Notes under the pieces: model-generated
Seen by the model: only the letters and a program-made list of their open reading frames with translations
Databases searched by the model: none
What the model was told of the DNA's origin: nothing
Position numbers and translations under genes: made by a program
From: an uncultured Sulfuricurvum sp.
GTDB taxonomy: Bacteria; Campylobacterota; Campylobacteria; Campylobacterales; Sulfurimonadaceae
DNA: 64,000 bases
NCBI GenBank assembly: GCA_903844635.1
Contig: CAIMUF010000081.1
Location: 161,603 to 225,602, forward strand
Direction of reading: 5' to 3'
Shown: piece by piece, positions 37,569-45,493 of the stretch
How positions within the stretch are numbered: the stretch's first letter is position 1
How the letters are laid out: the number at the start of each line of letters is the position of its first letter

Positions 37569-38375
37569 CTATCGACTTAATAGTTTTTGCTTTTGCTCTG
37601 AAAATTCATCATCAGTCAATATTCCTAATTCTTTAAGTTCCGCTAATTTTTTTAGTTCATCCGATATTGAGCCACTTTCAACAGTAGTGCTTTTTTGAAT
37701 CTGTTGCTCTTCTGCGTCTGCTTGTTTGATAATAGCTTCAAAAACTGCTTGCCAATGATATGCTTTAGTTTTGGCTTCTTTATATTTTGCATCATTAGTT
37801 GAAACTTCATCAGATGTTTTTGATAATAGTGAAATACTAAAAATAGGCTTGGAAGTATCATTGATTATAATTTTAAGTTCCAAGTTTTTTACTTTTCCAT
37901 TCAATGTTTCTTTTTTTCCACTTAATCCCCCGATGACTGCACCCACACCACCTAATAAAATACCACCAAGCAATGCACCGCCCACTTGCGAAACTCTATT
38001 TGTTCTTGTAATGGATGTTCCATCTTCAATAATTTCAACAGACAAAATATCATTGTAATGTAATCTTCCATCTTCCCATTTATCACCTGCATCAGAAAAT
38101 ATCCATAAACATATTTCTTTTTTTTGCTCATCCAATAAAATACCTGTTCGAAATTCTGGATTAGCCAATGACTGGGTTACGGTGAAATTTTCTAAACGAC
38201 TGATATTCTCTTGGATGATTTTTGTCTTATCTACCGTCGGATTTAAAACTACATGTATTACAACTATTATAACAAATGCGACAATTACAAAAATAGTAGC
38301 TTTCATACCAATCAATAAAGCGAGTATTATCAAACCCAAAAGTGCAAACCACATTTTTTTCCTTACATTATTCAA
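37569..38375 (-). CDS. Membrane protein with C-terminal SHOCT domain
   Basis: The protein has 268 residues: two N-terminal transmembrane segments (~9-45), a soluble middle with a Gly-rich GALLGGILLGGVGAVIGGLSG stretch (~150-170), and a C-terminal SHOCT motif (LAELKELGILTDDEFSEQK). SHOCT is a short oligomerisation-type domain of unknown function at protein ends. No function can be assigned. Low-complexity Lys/Asn codons are more AT-rich than the nad genes around it. Confidence 0.7.
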   Translation of the reverse strand: MNNVRKKMWFALLGLIILALLIGMKATIFVIVAFVIIVVIHVVLNPTVDKTKIIQENISRLENFTVTQSLANPEFRTGILLDEQKKEICLWIFSDAGDKWEDGRLHYNDILSVEIIEDGTSITRTNRVSQVGGALLGGILLGGVGAVIGGLSGKKETLNGKVKNLELKIIINDTSKPIFSISLLSKTSDEVSTNDAKYKEAKTKAYHWQAVFEAIIKQADAEEQQIQKSTTVESGSISDELKKLAELKELGILTDDEFSEQKQKLLSR

Positions 38376-38460
38376 AAATTAAACAATTGATAATATCTTT
38401 TGTTATCTTAAAATTAACAATAACCCCATGCTTCCTGAAAGAATAAAAAAAGCCAATCTC

Positions 38461-38548
38461 GTCATACCGAACTTCACGTGCCCTTTGGGGTAGATTCGAT
38501 ATCCACGCACTTAGTGTTTATAAATTCCGTGTCGTAGAACGGAATGAC
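38461..38548. repeat. Palindromic repeat, right copy (GTCATACCG ends)
   Basis: An 88-bp unit with inverted ends GTCATACCG (38461-38469) and CGGAATGAC (38540-38548). It holds an inner hairpin ATTCCGT/ACGGAAT and shares GTCATACCGAAC and ATTCGrTATCCA with the copy at 36969. It looks like a MITE- or REP-type element. Confidence 0.7.
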
Positions 38549-38620
38549 GACAATGCACGAAGGGGTCAGTATTTAATTTTCATTTTTCTAAGATTAAACT
38601 ACAATAGAGAGCTCGATTCT

Positions 38621-38684
38621 CGTTCGCCCTGAGCCTGTCGAAGGGTGAGAGAAATTCATGCTTCGACAAGCTCACCACGAACGG
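38621..38684. repeat. 64-bp palindrome (CGTTCGCCCTGAGC type)
   Basis: The left arm CGTTCGCCCTGAGCCTGTCG continues into AAG and pairs with a right arm that begins CTTCGACA and ends CGAACG; four mismatches interrupt the 23-bp stem. Sequences of this exact type recur as REP-like hairpins in many unrelated bacterial genomes. It lies 14 bp from the nadA stop. Confidence 0.8.
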
Positions 38685-38698
38685 AGATTAGAGATTAC

Positions 38699-39691
38699 TT
38701 ATAACGCCATCATCCTCTCAAGTGCGATCCTAGCCCAATACGCCGTATCCTCATCCACTTCGATCTCATTAATCGGCGCACCGTCTTCAATTGCTTTTAG
38801 TGTGAGATACAAATCTTCCAGTGTCGTTTCGTTCATTGTCGGACATTCGGGTTTCGTACTTGAAAGAATGTATGTATTTTTGGCGCGTAAACGGTTTACC
38901 ATGTTAAACTCTGTCCCTACCGCTACTTTTTGATCTTCTGGAAGTTCTTTAATGTACTTGATAAGCTGTGACGTTGATCCGACGAAATCGGCACGATCAC
39001 AGATAGCAGGGTCACATTCAGGGTGAACAGCGATCAAAATTCCGGGATATTTATTGCGGTAAAACTCGATATCATCCACGCTAAAGAGCTGATGAACGGA
39101 GCAAAAACCGTCATAACAGATAATATCGGCTTCTTTGGGATCTTTCCCATCCCCGATAACACACGATTTTAATCCCATCATATTGGCGATATTTTGTCCT
39201 AAACAACGATCAGGGACAAAGAGTATCTTTTTCCCCTCGGCAAGTGCTTTTTCAATAATTACTTTGGCATTAGAACTGGTACACACCATACCACCCATTT
39301 TTCCCACACGCGCTTTGACATCTGCATTGGAGTTGATGTAGGTGATCGGCAAAATATCTTCCGCTTTGATTCCGCATAGCTGTAATTTTTCAATCGACTG
39401 GTCAAAATAAAGCCCGTCAATCATCCGTGCCATCGCACAGCATGCGACTTTTGGCATCACGACCCGCTTATGAGGACTAAGAATTTTAAGACTTTGCCCC
39501 ATAAATCCAACACCACAAAAGACCACAAATTCTTTGTCATCTGCCATCGCCCGTTTCGCCAGTTCCAATGAGTCGCCCGTAATGTCTCCCATCTCGAACA
39601 CTTCATCCCGCTGATAAAAATGCGCCACAACCGTGACACTCAAACGGCTTTTTAAATCAATAATTTTTTGTTTTAACTCTTCGGTATTCAT
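38699..39691 (-). CDS. nadA: Quinolinate synthase NadA
   Basis: The protein has 330 residues from MNTEELKQK (ATG 39691). The earlier ATG at 39718 has no ribosome site. Conserved parts are VVAHFYQRDEVFEMGDITGDS, FCGVGFMGQSLKIL, MVCTSSNAKV, HPECDPAICD and TKPECPTMN, which include the Cys set for the [4Fe-4S] cluster. It makes quinolinate from iminoaspartate and DHAP. Confidence 0.94.
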   Translation of the reverse strand: MNTEELKQKIIDLKSRLSVTVVAHFYQRDEVFEMGDITGDSLELAKRAMADDKEFVVFCGVGFMGQSLKILSPHKRVVMPKVACCAMARMIDGLYFDQSIEKLQLCGIKAEDILPITYINSNADVKARVGKMGGMVCTSSNAKVIIEKALAEGKKILFVPDRCLGQNIANMMGLKSCVIGDGKDPKEADIICYDGFCSVHQLFSVDDIEFYRNKYPGILIAVHPECDPAICDRADFVGSTSQLIKYIKELPEDQKVAVGTEFNMVNRLRAKNTYILSSTKPECPTMNETTLEDLYLTLKAIEDGAPINEIEVDEDTAYWARIALERMMAL

Positions 39692-39727
39692 AATAAGTAT
39701 TTTCCTCGTCATTATCATTAAGTCGTT

Positions 39728-39733
39728 ATTATA
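39728..39733 (-). promoter_or_regulatory. Candidate -10 box for nadA
   Basis: TATAAT on the minus strand, 37 nt upstream of the nadA ATG, in the divergent nadA/plsY gap. Confidence 0.45.
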
Positions 39734-39765
39734 TCTTTTTTAGTTCTCTGTAACGATGGGTGGAT

Positions 39766-39771
39766 TATAAT
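39766..39771 (+). promoter_or_regulatory. Candidate -10 box for plsY-folB
   Basis: TATAAT, 31 nt before the plsY ATG; AAAGGA is the ribosome site. Confidence 0.5.
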
Positions 39772-39802
39772 TCTCAACCGAAAATGAAAAAGGAAACACT
39801 AT

Positions 39803-40417
39803 ATGGAACTCTTATTTAACCCAAACGTCCAATTTTATCTTGTCGCTTATCTCCTTGGAGGAATCCCTTTTGGACTTCTACTTGCTAAATTTTTTGCAGG
39901 GGTCAATATCAAAGAATCAGGATCAGGAAGTATTGGTGCGACAAACGTACTGCGCGTGGTGAAAGAAACCAATCCGGCTCTCGCCAAAAAACTGGGGGCT
40001 GCAACCCTCGCACTCGATGCTCTAAAAGGAATTGCCGTTGTCCTTGCTGCTAAATACATGGGATTTGATGAAAGTGTTCAATGGATGGTTGCAGTACTGG
40101 CCGTTGTAGGTCACTGCTTTAGCCCTTATATGTGGTTCGAAGGCGGTAAAGGAGTAGCTACAGGTATGGGTGTGATGGCAGTTATGCTGCCTGTTCCTAC
40201 GGCTATTGCTCTTGTTGTGTGGGCTGTTGCTGCTAAAACGATACGTATCTCATCGCTTTCCTCGATGTTGGGACTCGCTGCACTTGTGGTTGCTTCGTTT
40301 GTGATGTACCCAACAATCTTTCATGCACCGGTTGTGTTTATCGCCTTTATTTTGTTTTACAAACACATCCCTAATTTTATCCGACTCTTTCAAGGCGAAG
40401 AAAAACAAGTCGCATGA
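39803..40417 (+). CDS. plsY: Glycerol-3-phosphate acyltransferase PlsY
   Basis: The protein has 204 residues with about five membrane helices. The three PlsY motifs are present: YLLGGIPFGLLLAKFF, SGSIGATNVLRV, and VGHCFSPYMWFEGGKGVATG. It acylates glycerol-3-phosphate from acyl-phosphate at the inner membrane. It overlaps folB by 4 nt. Confidence 0.94.
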   Translation: MELLFNPNVQFYLVAYLLGGIPFGLLLAKFFAGVNIKESGSGSIGATNVLRVVKETNPALAKKLGAATLALDALKGIAVVLAAKYMGFDESVQWMVAVLAVVGHCFSPYMWFEGGKGVATGMGVMAVMLPVPTAIALVVWAVAAKTIRISSLSSMLGLAALVVASFVMYPTIFHAPVVFIAFILFYKHIPNFIRLFQGEEKQVA

Positions 40418-40740
40418 AAATACTCATCGAAAATTTAGAGTTTGAAACGATACTGGGTATTTTAGAATCCGAACGGCTCACTCCTCAAAAAATTGCTATT
40501 GTGTGTACAATTGACTATGCGTATACGCAAAATGAGTTCATTAATTATGCCGAAGTAGCGACACTCATCGAAGAGACCATGACAAAAGAAAAGTTCTTTC
40601 TCATCGAAGAGGCTCTAGAATTTATTACAGAAACCCTCAAAAATACGTTTCCTCTTATTTCTGAGCTCACTTTATGTATTCGAAAACCAGATATTCTCTC
40701 CAATTGCACAGTTGGCGTAGAGCAGCGTACACTTTTTTAG
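40414..40740 (+). CDS. folB: Dihydroneopterin aldolase
   Basis: The protein has 108 residues. Family signals are a FETILGILESERLTPQKI start with the active-site Glu region, NYAEVATLIEETM and LIEEALEFITETL. It makes 6-hydroxymethyl-dihydropterin, the substrate for the FolK encoded at 5.9-6.4 kb. The plsY-folB pairing is common in this phylum. Confidence 0.85.
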   Translation: MKILIENLEFETILGILESERLTPQKIAIVCTIDYAYTQNEFINYAEVATLIEETMTKEKFFLIEEALEFITETLKNTFPLISELTLCIRKPDILSNCTVGVEQRTLF

Positions 40741-40766
40741 TCAACAATTCATTCACGATTTTAAAC

Positions 40767-40772
40767 TATAAT
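40767..40772 (+). promoter_or_regulatory. Candidate -10 box for the OmpA-like lipoprotein
   Basis: TATAAT, 40 nt before the ATG; AAAAGGA is the ribosome site. Confidence 0.45.
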
Positions 40773-40812
40773 ACGTTTTATAAAAATATTACCATCATTT
40801 AAAAGGATATTT

Positions 40813-41454
40813 ATGAAAAAAACAGTTCTATCACTTATCACAGCAAGCGTATTGTTTGTCGGTTGCGCAGGAACAGATACGGGTCTCACTAAAGCACAAA
40901 CAGGTGCACTGATCGGTGGTTTAGCAGGAGCCGTTGCCGGTAAAGCAACGTCTAACCACAGTACCAAGCGTACTTTGATTGGGGGTGCAGTAGGTGCACT
41001 TGCCGGTTATGGAATCGGAGCGTATATGGACAAACAGCAAGCCGAACTCAACCAAGAACTTAAAGGCTCAGGAGTTGAAGTTCAACGTCAAGGAGATACC
41101 ATCAATCTAAATATGCCTGGCGGAATTACGTTTGATACCGGCAAAGCGAACATTAAACCTAATTTCAATCCAGTATTAAGTGATATTGCAAATGTCATGA
41201 GCAAATATCCTGAAACAACAATCGAAGTACAAGGTCATACGGACAACATAGGCAGTAATGCAGATAACCTCCAACTTTCTCAATTACGTGCTCAAAGTGT
41301 AGCTTCAGCACTGAGTGCTCAAGGTGTGGATTCAAGTCGAATAAAATCGGTTGGTTACGGTGAAAGTATGCCTGTTGCAACGAACGATACGGCAGCTGGA
41401 CGAGAAAGCAATCGTCGTGTCGAAATCAAAATTATCCCGAATCCGTCAAAATAA
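40813..41454 (+). CDS. OmpA-family lipoprotein with glycine-zipper domain
   Basis: The protein has 213 residues with a lipoprotein signal ending in a lipobox VLFVGC (Cys 19). A Gly-zipper segment follows (GALIGGLAGAVAGKA, GGAVGALAGYGIGAYM). The C-terminal OmpA domain has GHTDNIGSNADNLQLSQLRA, GYGESMPVA and SNRRVEI, the peptidoglycan-binding residues. It resembles YiaD and probably ties the outer membrane to peptidoglycan. Confidence 0.88.
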   Translation: MKKTVLSLITASVLFVGCAGTDTGLTKAQTGALIGGLAGAVAGKATSNHSTKRTLIGGAVGALAGYGIGAYMDKQQAELNQELKGSGVEVQRQGDTINLNMPGGITFDTGKANIKPNFNPVLSDIANVMSKYPETTIEVQGHTDNIGSNADNLQLSQLRAQSVASALSAQGVDSSRIKSVGYGESMPVATNDTAAGRESNRRVEIKIIPNPSK

Positions 41455-41526
41455 TCCTACTCCCTGTACCAACGGGGAAAATCCTTATCTCAAAATACAC
41501 TGCTTTTGTTTAAAACCATTTCATAT

Positions 41527-41577
41527 TTTAAAATTTCTTTAAAAAGAGTTTAAAAATTTCTAAAACTATGCTATAAT
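41527..41577 (+). promoter_or_regulatory. Promoter of the HsrA-type regulator with three phased TTTAAA repeats
   Basis: TTTAAA occurs at 41527-41532, 41538-41543 and 41549-41554, exactly 11 bp apart (TTTAAA-N5-TTTAAA-N5-TTTAAA). An extended -10, TGCTATAAT, has its hexamer at 41572-41577, so the third repeat occupies the -35 position. From memory, H. pylori HP1043/HsrA binds TTTAAG direct repeats with a 5-nt spacer, so these are likely autoregulatory sites. Confidence 0.65.
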
Positions 41578-41609
41578 TTCGGCAAAATATCCACTTTCGA
41601 GGAACGCTA

Positions 41610-42284
41610 ATGCGCATTTTAATTATCGAAGATGAAGTAACTCTCAATAAAACCCTAGCAGAAGGGCTCAAAGAGTTTGGCTACCAAAGCGATGTTGTAG
41701 AAACACTAAAAGACGGTGAATATTATCTTGATATCCGTAACTATGACCTGATCCTTATGGATTGGATGCTTCCAGATGGAAACAGTGTTGATATCATCCC
41801 TGATATCAAACGTAATACACCTAAAACAGTAGTCGTTGTTTTATCCGCTCGTGATGACAACGAAAGTGAAATTGAAGCACTGCGTTCAGGTGCAGATGAT
41901 TATATTCGTAAACCATTTGATTTTGATGTTCTTATCGCTCGTATCGAAGCGCGTTTGCGTTTTGGCGGAAGCAACATCATCGAGATTGATGACTTAATCA
42001 TCAATCCTGAAGAAGAAAAAATCATCTACAAAGAAAAAGAGATTGAACTCAAAGGTAAACCGTTTGAAGTGTTAACACACCTTGCACGTCACCGTGATCA
42101 AATCGTCTCTAAAGAGCAGCTTTTGGATGCAATCTGGGAAGAACCTGAGCTTGTTACTCCAAACGTTATTGAGGTTGCGATCAACCAAATTCGTCAAAAA
42201 ATGGATAAACCACTCGGAATTACAACGATTGAAACGGTTCGTCGTCGTGGATACCGTTTTTGTTTCCCAAAAGAAATAAATTAA
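41610..42284 (+). CDS. HsrA/CosR-type OmpR-family response regulator
   Basis: The protein has 224 residues. Its DNA-binding half is nearly the same as H. pylori HsrA (HP1043) as I recall it: KGKPFEVLTHLARHRDQIVS, LLDAIWEEPELVTPNVIEVA and TVRRRGYRFCFPK (with ETVRRRGYRFC). Unlike HsrA, the receiver is canonical: E7/D8, D51 (LILMDWMLPDG), S79 and K101. HsrA and CosR are essential regulators of homeostasis and oxidative stress. A histidine kinase gene follows after 105 bp. Confidence 0.85.
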   Translation: MRILIIEDEVTLNKTLAEGLKEFGYQSDVVETLKDGEYYLDIRNYDLILMDWMLPDGNSVDIIPDIKRNTPKTVVVVLSARDDNESEIEALRSGADDYIRKPFDFDVLIARIEARLRFGGSNIIEIDDLIINPEEEKIIYKEKEIELKGKPFEVLTHLARHRDQIVSKEQLLDAIWEEPELVTPNVIEVAINQIRQKMDKPLGITTIETVRRRGYRFCFPKEIN

Positions 42285-42300
42285 TTTAATGTTTAGCAAA

Positions 42301-42369
42301 GCCATTTTGGATGGCAGGGACAAAATTGTCCCTTGCAATACCCTAAAGCTTTTCGCAAAAATGCGAAAG
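42301..42369 (+). repeat. Structured intergenic element, copy E (regulator-kinase), divergent
   Basis: Three hairpins in a row: GCCAT/ATGGC (42301-42315), AGGGACAA/TTGTCCCT (42316-42333) and TTTCGCA/TGCGAAA (42351-42368). Between the last two lies CCCTAAAGCTT, matching the core of copies A-D. It ends ~20 nt before the kinase ATG, so it may reduce or time kinase translation relative to the regulator. Confidence 0.55.
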
Positions 42370-42389
42370 ATTTAAGAAGGAGACGGATT

Positions 42390-43691
42390 ATGTTTTCAAA
42401 ACGAAGCATAAGACGTCGATTTTTACTGCAACTGATTGTCGCTTCAGCGTCTCTTGTCTTATTATTTTCCTCTTTTTTATATCTTTTTATCAAACAGTCT
42501 ATTTACGACGAGAAACAAGCTGAACTCATAAGTACTGCCCAAAACATCTGTACCTCCAAATCTCTTATAACAGCACAACAAAACAATCCTGATTTGCTGC
42601 TTGGACTCAATGTTGAACTCATTACTCTTCAAAAAGAAGAAAATCTCCTTGAATTTTATGTGACCGCTCACAAAGATAAAAGCACCTCTTTGACGTTGAT
42701 CTATCCCTTTGATTTTGAACGCTCTTCTTACCTCAGAGTAAGCCGTGACATTACCGCTACTGAACATTTGCTCCAAAAGATTCTTCGTTCCATTTTTTTA
42801 ATTAATGCGTTTGGCTTCGTCGTCATTATCCTTTACGCCATCGCCTTTTCCAAGATGCTTATCGCACCCGTCAGTGCTTTAACGCGACGACTAGCAAACA
42901 TGAACGAACATCTTTTACGTCCCATTCAAGTAGAACATCTCCCCGAAGAGTTTGAACCGCTGGGAGAAACACTCAACCGGCTTATGGGACGAATTCAAAA
43001 TTTCGTTAAATACCAAAAAGAGCTTTTTATCGGTGCAGCGCATGAACTTAAAACTCCTCTCGCGGTTATCAAACTTAAAAATCAAGTGACTTTAATTAAA
43101 AAGCGCTCAGCAGAAGAGTACATTGAAGCCTTGCGTGTCACCAATCAAAGCGTGGATGAAATGAATAAAATTGTTGCCAATATCCTCAATATCGGTCGAC
43201 AAGAAGGTGCTCAACTTGAGATGCCCTCCGAAGCCGATATCATCCAAATTTTAAAAAAATGGGAAGGGGACTTTGCTCTTTTGGCACACAGTGAGAATAA
43301 AACTCTCCAAACCAAGTTTGAACCCGAATCTTTTAGTGCCTTCTTACAAGTCACTTTACTCAATCAAATTTTGCAAAATTTCTTACAAAATGCTCTTAAG
43401 TTTACCCCTGAAGGCAAAACAATTATTTTTCAAAGTTACCTCGATCAAACGGATATTATCATTGAAGTCATTGATGAGGGATGTGGAATCGATGAAAGTG
43501 TTGATCTTTTCGCCCCTTTTAAACGCCAAGGGAATAAATCAGGGGTCGGGTTAGGACTGTTTTTAGCGAAAAGTGCGGCTGAAGCCATTGGTGCCCGCAT
43601 TAGTATTACCAATCGCACCGATGGGCATGACGGGACGATTGCACGACTAATTCTCCCCTCAAAACTCTATTGCTTATTGCCTTTACGCTAA
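42390..43691 (+). CDS. Sensor histidine kinase paired with the HsrA-type regulator
   Basis: The protein has 433 residues from the ATG at 42390 (AAGAAGGAG site). Two membrane helices (~10-32 and ~130-155) flank a periplasmic loop of ~95 residues, then HAMP-like, H-box (GAAHELKTPLAVIKL), N-box (FLQNALKFTPEGK) and G-box (VGLGLFLAKS) segments. The stimulus is unknown. Pairing with the HsrA/CosR homologue is inferred from adjacency. Confidence 0.87.
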   Translation: MFSKRSIRRRFLLQLIVASASLVLLFSSFLYLFIKQSIYDEKQAELISTAQNICTSKSLITAQQNNPDLLLGLNVELITLQKEENLLEFYVTAHKDKSTSLTLIYPFDFERSSYLRVSRDITATEHLLQKILRSIFLINAFGFVVIILYAIAFSKMLIAPVSALTRRLANMNEHLLRPIQVEHLPEEFEPLGETLNRLMGRIQNFVKYQKELFIGAAHELKTPLAVIKLKNQVTLIKKRSAEEYIEALRVTNQSVDEMNKIVANILNIGRQEGAQLEMPSEADIIQILKKWEGDFALLAHSENKTLQTKFEPESFSAFLQVTLLNQILQNFLQNALKFTPEGKTIIFQSYLDQTDIIIEVIDEGCGIDESVDLFAPFKRQGNKSGVGLGLFLAKSAAEAIGARISITNRTDGHDGTIARLILPSKLYCLLPLR

Positions 43692-43765
43692 AGCAAAACT
43701 CCCCTTAAGCTTGCTTTCGCTATAAATCGCGCATTATCAAAAACTTTTAACATCAAGGTCTACCA

Positions 43766-44023
43766 ATGCCATTAATTATCGTCGATGAGTGTATTGCATG
43801 CGATGCATGCCGTGAAGAGTGTCCAATGGATGCTATTGAAGAAGGTGATCCGATTTACATCATTGATCCGGATCGTTGTACGGAGTGCGTAGGAACGTAT
43901 GATGAGCCTGCATGTATTGCTGTGTGTCCTGTTGATTGTATCATTCCCGATAAAGACAACGTAGAGACGATGCAAGAACTTTTATATAAACATAAACAGC
44001 TCACAGCAGCAGAAGAAGAATAG
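43766..44023 (+). CDS. 2[4Fe-4S] ferredoxin (YfhL type)
   Basis: The protein has 85 residues. The first cluster motif is CIACDACREECP; the second, CTECVGTYDEPACIAVCP, carries the longer 8-residue loop typical of the Alvin/YfhL subgroup. It is an electron carrier of low potential. It is next to ppx/gppA as in H. pylori (HP0277-HP0278). Confidence 0.92.
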   Translation: MPLIIVDECIACDACREECPMDAIEEGDPIYIIDPDRCTECVGTYDEPACIAVCPVDCIIPDKDNVETMQELLYKHKQLTAAEEE

Positions 44024-45484
44024 ATGGCGCAATGTACCGCTGTCATCGACATTGGGTCAAACTCAATGCGTATGGCGGTATTTCAAAAAACGAGCCGTTT
44101 TGCCTTTCATATCATTCATGAAGTCAAAAGCTCTGTTCGCCTTGCCCAAAATGCTTACACCAACGGTGGGAATCTTCAACCAAATGCAATGGATCGGGGT
44201 TGCGAAGCGATAGAAGAATTTTTACGTGTTGCCGAATCCTTCAAAGCCCGTAAAATTCTCTGTGTTGCCACCTCAGCTTTGCGCGATGCCCCCAACAAAT
44301 CTGATTTTATTCGTCGTATCCAGCAAGAGCACAGTCTCTCTATTAAAATTATTGATGGTGACAAAGAAGCCTATTTAGGTGGCATTGCCTGCGCTAATCT
44401 CCTTCCCAAAGTGAATGCTATTACGGTTGATGTAGGTGGTGGTTCGAGCGAGTTTTCACTGCTGGATAATGGAAATGTCACTCAAACACTCTCTCTTAAT
44501 ATCGGTACGGTTAGGCTCAAAGAACTTTTCATGGATAATGGCGATATTGAAGGTGCAAGTGCGTACATTGATACAGCATTGCAAGCCCTCCCCTTTCAAT
44601 CCATACCGACTCTTATTGGAATCGGTGGAACATTTCGGGCAATCAGTCATGGAATTATGAAAAAAGAGGACTACCCTCTCAAGAAACTTCATGGATTTTC
44701 TACCACGGATACATCTTTTAAATCTTTTTGTGACGCCGTTCTTGATGCCTCCCCAAAAAAGCTTAAATCCCTTAACATTAAACCCGATCGTTTTGATACC
44801 ATAAAATCAGGAGCACTGATATTTTTGCGTATTCTTAATTATTTACACTCTAAAACTTTGATATGCAGTGGTGTTGGAGTTAGGGAGGGGGTATTTTTGA
44901 GTGATTTACTGCGAAACTCTGCGCATAAGTTTCCCAGTAATTACAATCCTTCTGTCCGTTATCTATTGGATACCCATGCTGTTCACAGCAATCATGGCGT
45001 TGAGTGTTCAGCCGTATTCAAAAAACTGTTTGATGCGTCACATGAACATCTGAAACTTGCTCCTTCATGGCGTCATGAACTTAGTATTGCGGCAAAACTT
45101 CTTCCTATTGGCTTAGGTGTTCGTTATTATGCTTATCAAAAACACAGCCACTATTTGGCGCTTAGCGCTCTTGACTATGGATTAACCCATTCACAAATCG
45201 CCCTTATCTCTCACCTGCTGCTGTTTAAAAAAGGGGAAAGTTCCTCGGATCTCCTCCCAAAGAACAGTTATGGATCACTGCTTCCGGAGAGTAAAACACT
45301 TGATACTCTTCATTATCTACTGTGGCTTTCTCATATTCTCTTAGCTGGGCGTATTTCTGCCCAAAACGTTACTGTGTCATTTAGTGATGGAGAACTGCGT
45401 ATCCAGGCTCACCAGCTTTATCTAGCACGCGAACAACTCAAAAATCTTGTTGCCCCAAAAAATCTGATCATTACTCTCCTCTAA
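44024..45484 (+). CDS. Ppx/GppA family phosphatase
   Basis: The protein has 486 residues. The ASKHA motifs are VIDIGSNSMRMAVF, VATSALRDAPN, ITVDVGGGSSEFSLL and IGIGGTFRAISHG. The C-terminal HD-like half contains HAVHSNHGVECSA. It hydrolyses polyphosphate and/or pppGpp; which one cannot be told. It starts directly after the ferredoxin stop. Confidence 0.9.
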   Translation: MAQCTAVIDIGSNSMRMAVFQKTSRFAFHIIHEVKSSVRLAQNAYTNGGNLQPNAMDRGCEAIEEFLRVAESFKARKILCVATSALRDAPNKSDFIRRIQQEHSLSIKIIDGDKEAYLGGIACANLLPKVNAITVDVGGGSSEFSLLDNGNVTQTLSLNIGTVRLKELFMDNGDIEGASAYIDTALQALPFQSIPTLIGIGGTFRAISHGIMKKEDYPLKKLHGFSTTDTSFKSFCDAVLDASPKKLKSLNIKPDRFDTIKSGALIFLRILNYLHSKTLICSGVGVREGVFLSDLLRNSAHKFPSNYNPSVRYLLDTHAVHSNHGVECSAVFKKLFDASHEHLKLAPSWRHELSIAAKLLPIGLGVRYYAYQKHSHYLALSALDYGLTHSQIALISHLLLFKKGESSSDLLPKNSYGSLLPESKTLDTLHYLLWLSHILLAGRISAQNVTVSFSDGELRIQAHQLYLAREQLKNLVAPKNLIITLL

Positions 45485-45493
45485 AGGCTCGCT

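Larger units (their letters stand above)
38376..38698. other. Gene-free interval with palindromic repeats
   Basis: This 323-bp stretch between the SHOCT gene and the nadA stop has no credible coding frame. It contains two palindromic repeats (listed separately) separated by AT-rich DNA. Confidence 0.7.

Noticed and set aside
36969..38684. Palindromes in the nadC-nadA island as a CRISPR array
   Set aside because: Only two or three dissimilar palindromes with very unequal spacing and no cas genes.
43692..43765. Possible sixth copy of the structured intergenic element after the kinase gene
   Set aside because: It shares CTTAAGCTTGC and weak inverted repeats, but lacks a convincing hairpin pair or the GGCACTAAAG core, so it was not counted.
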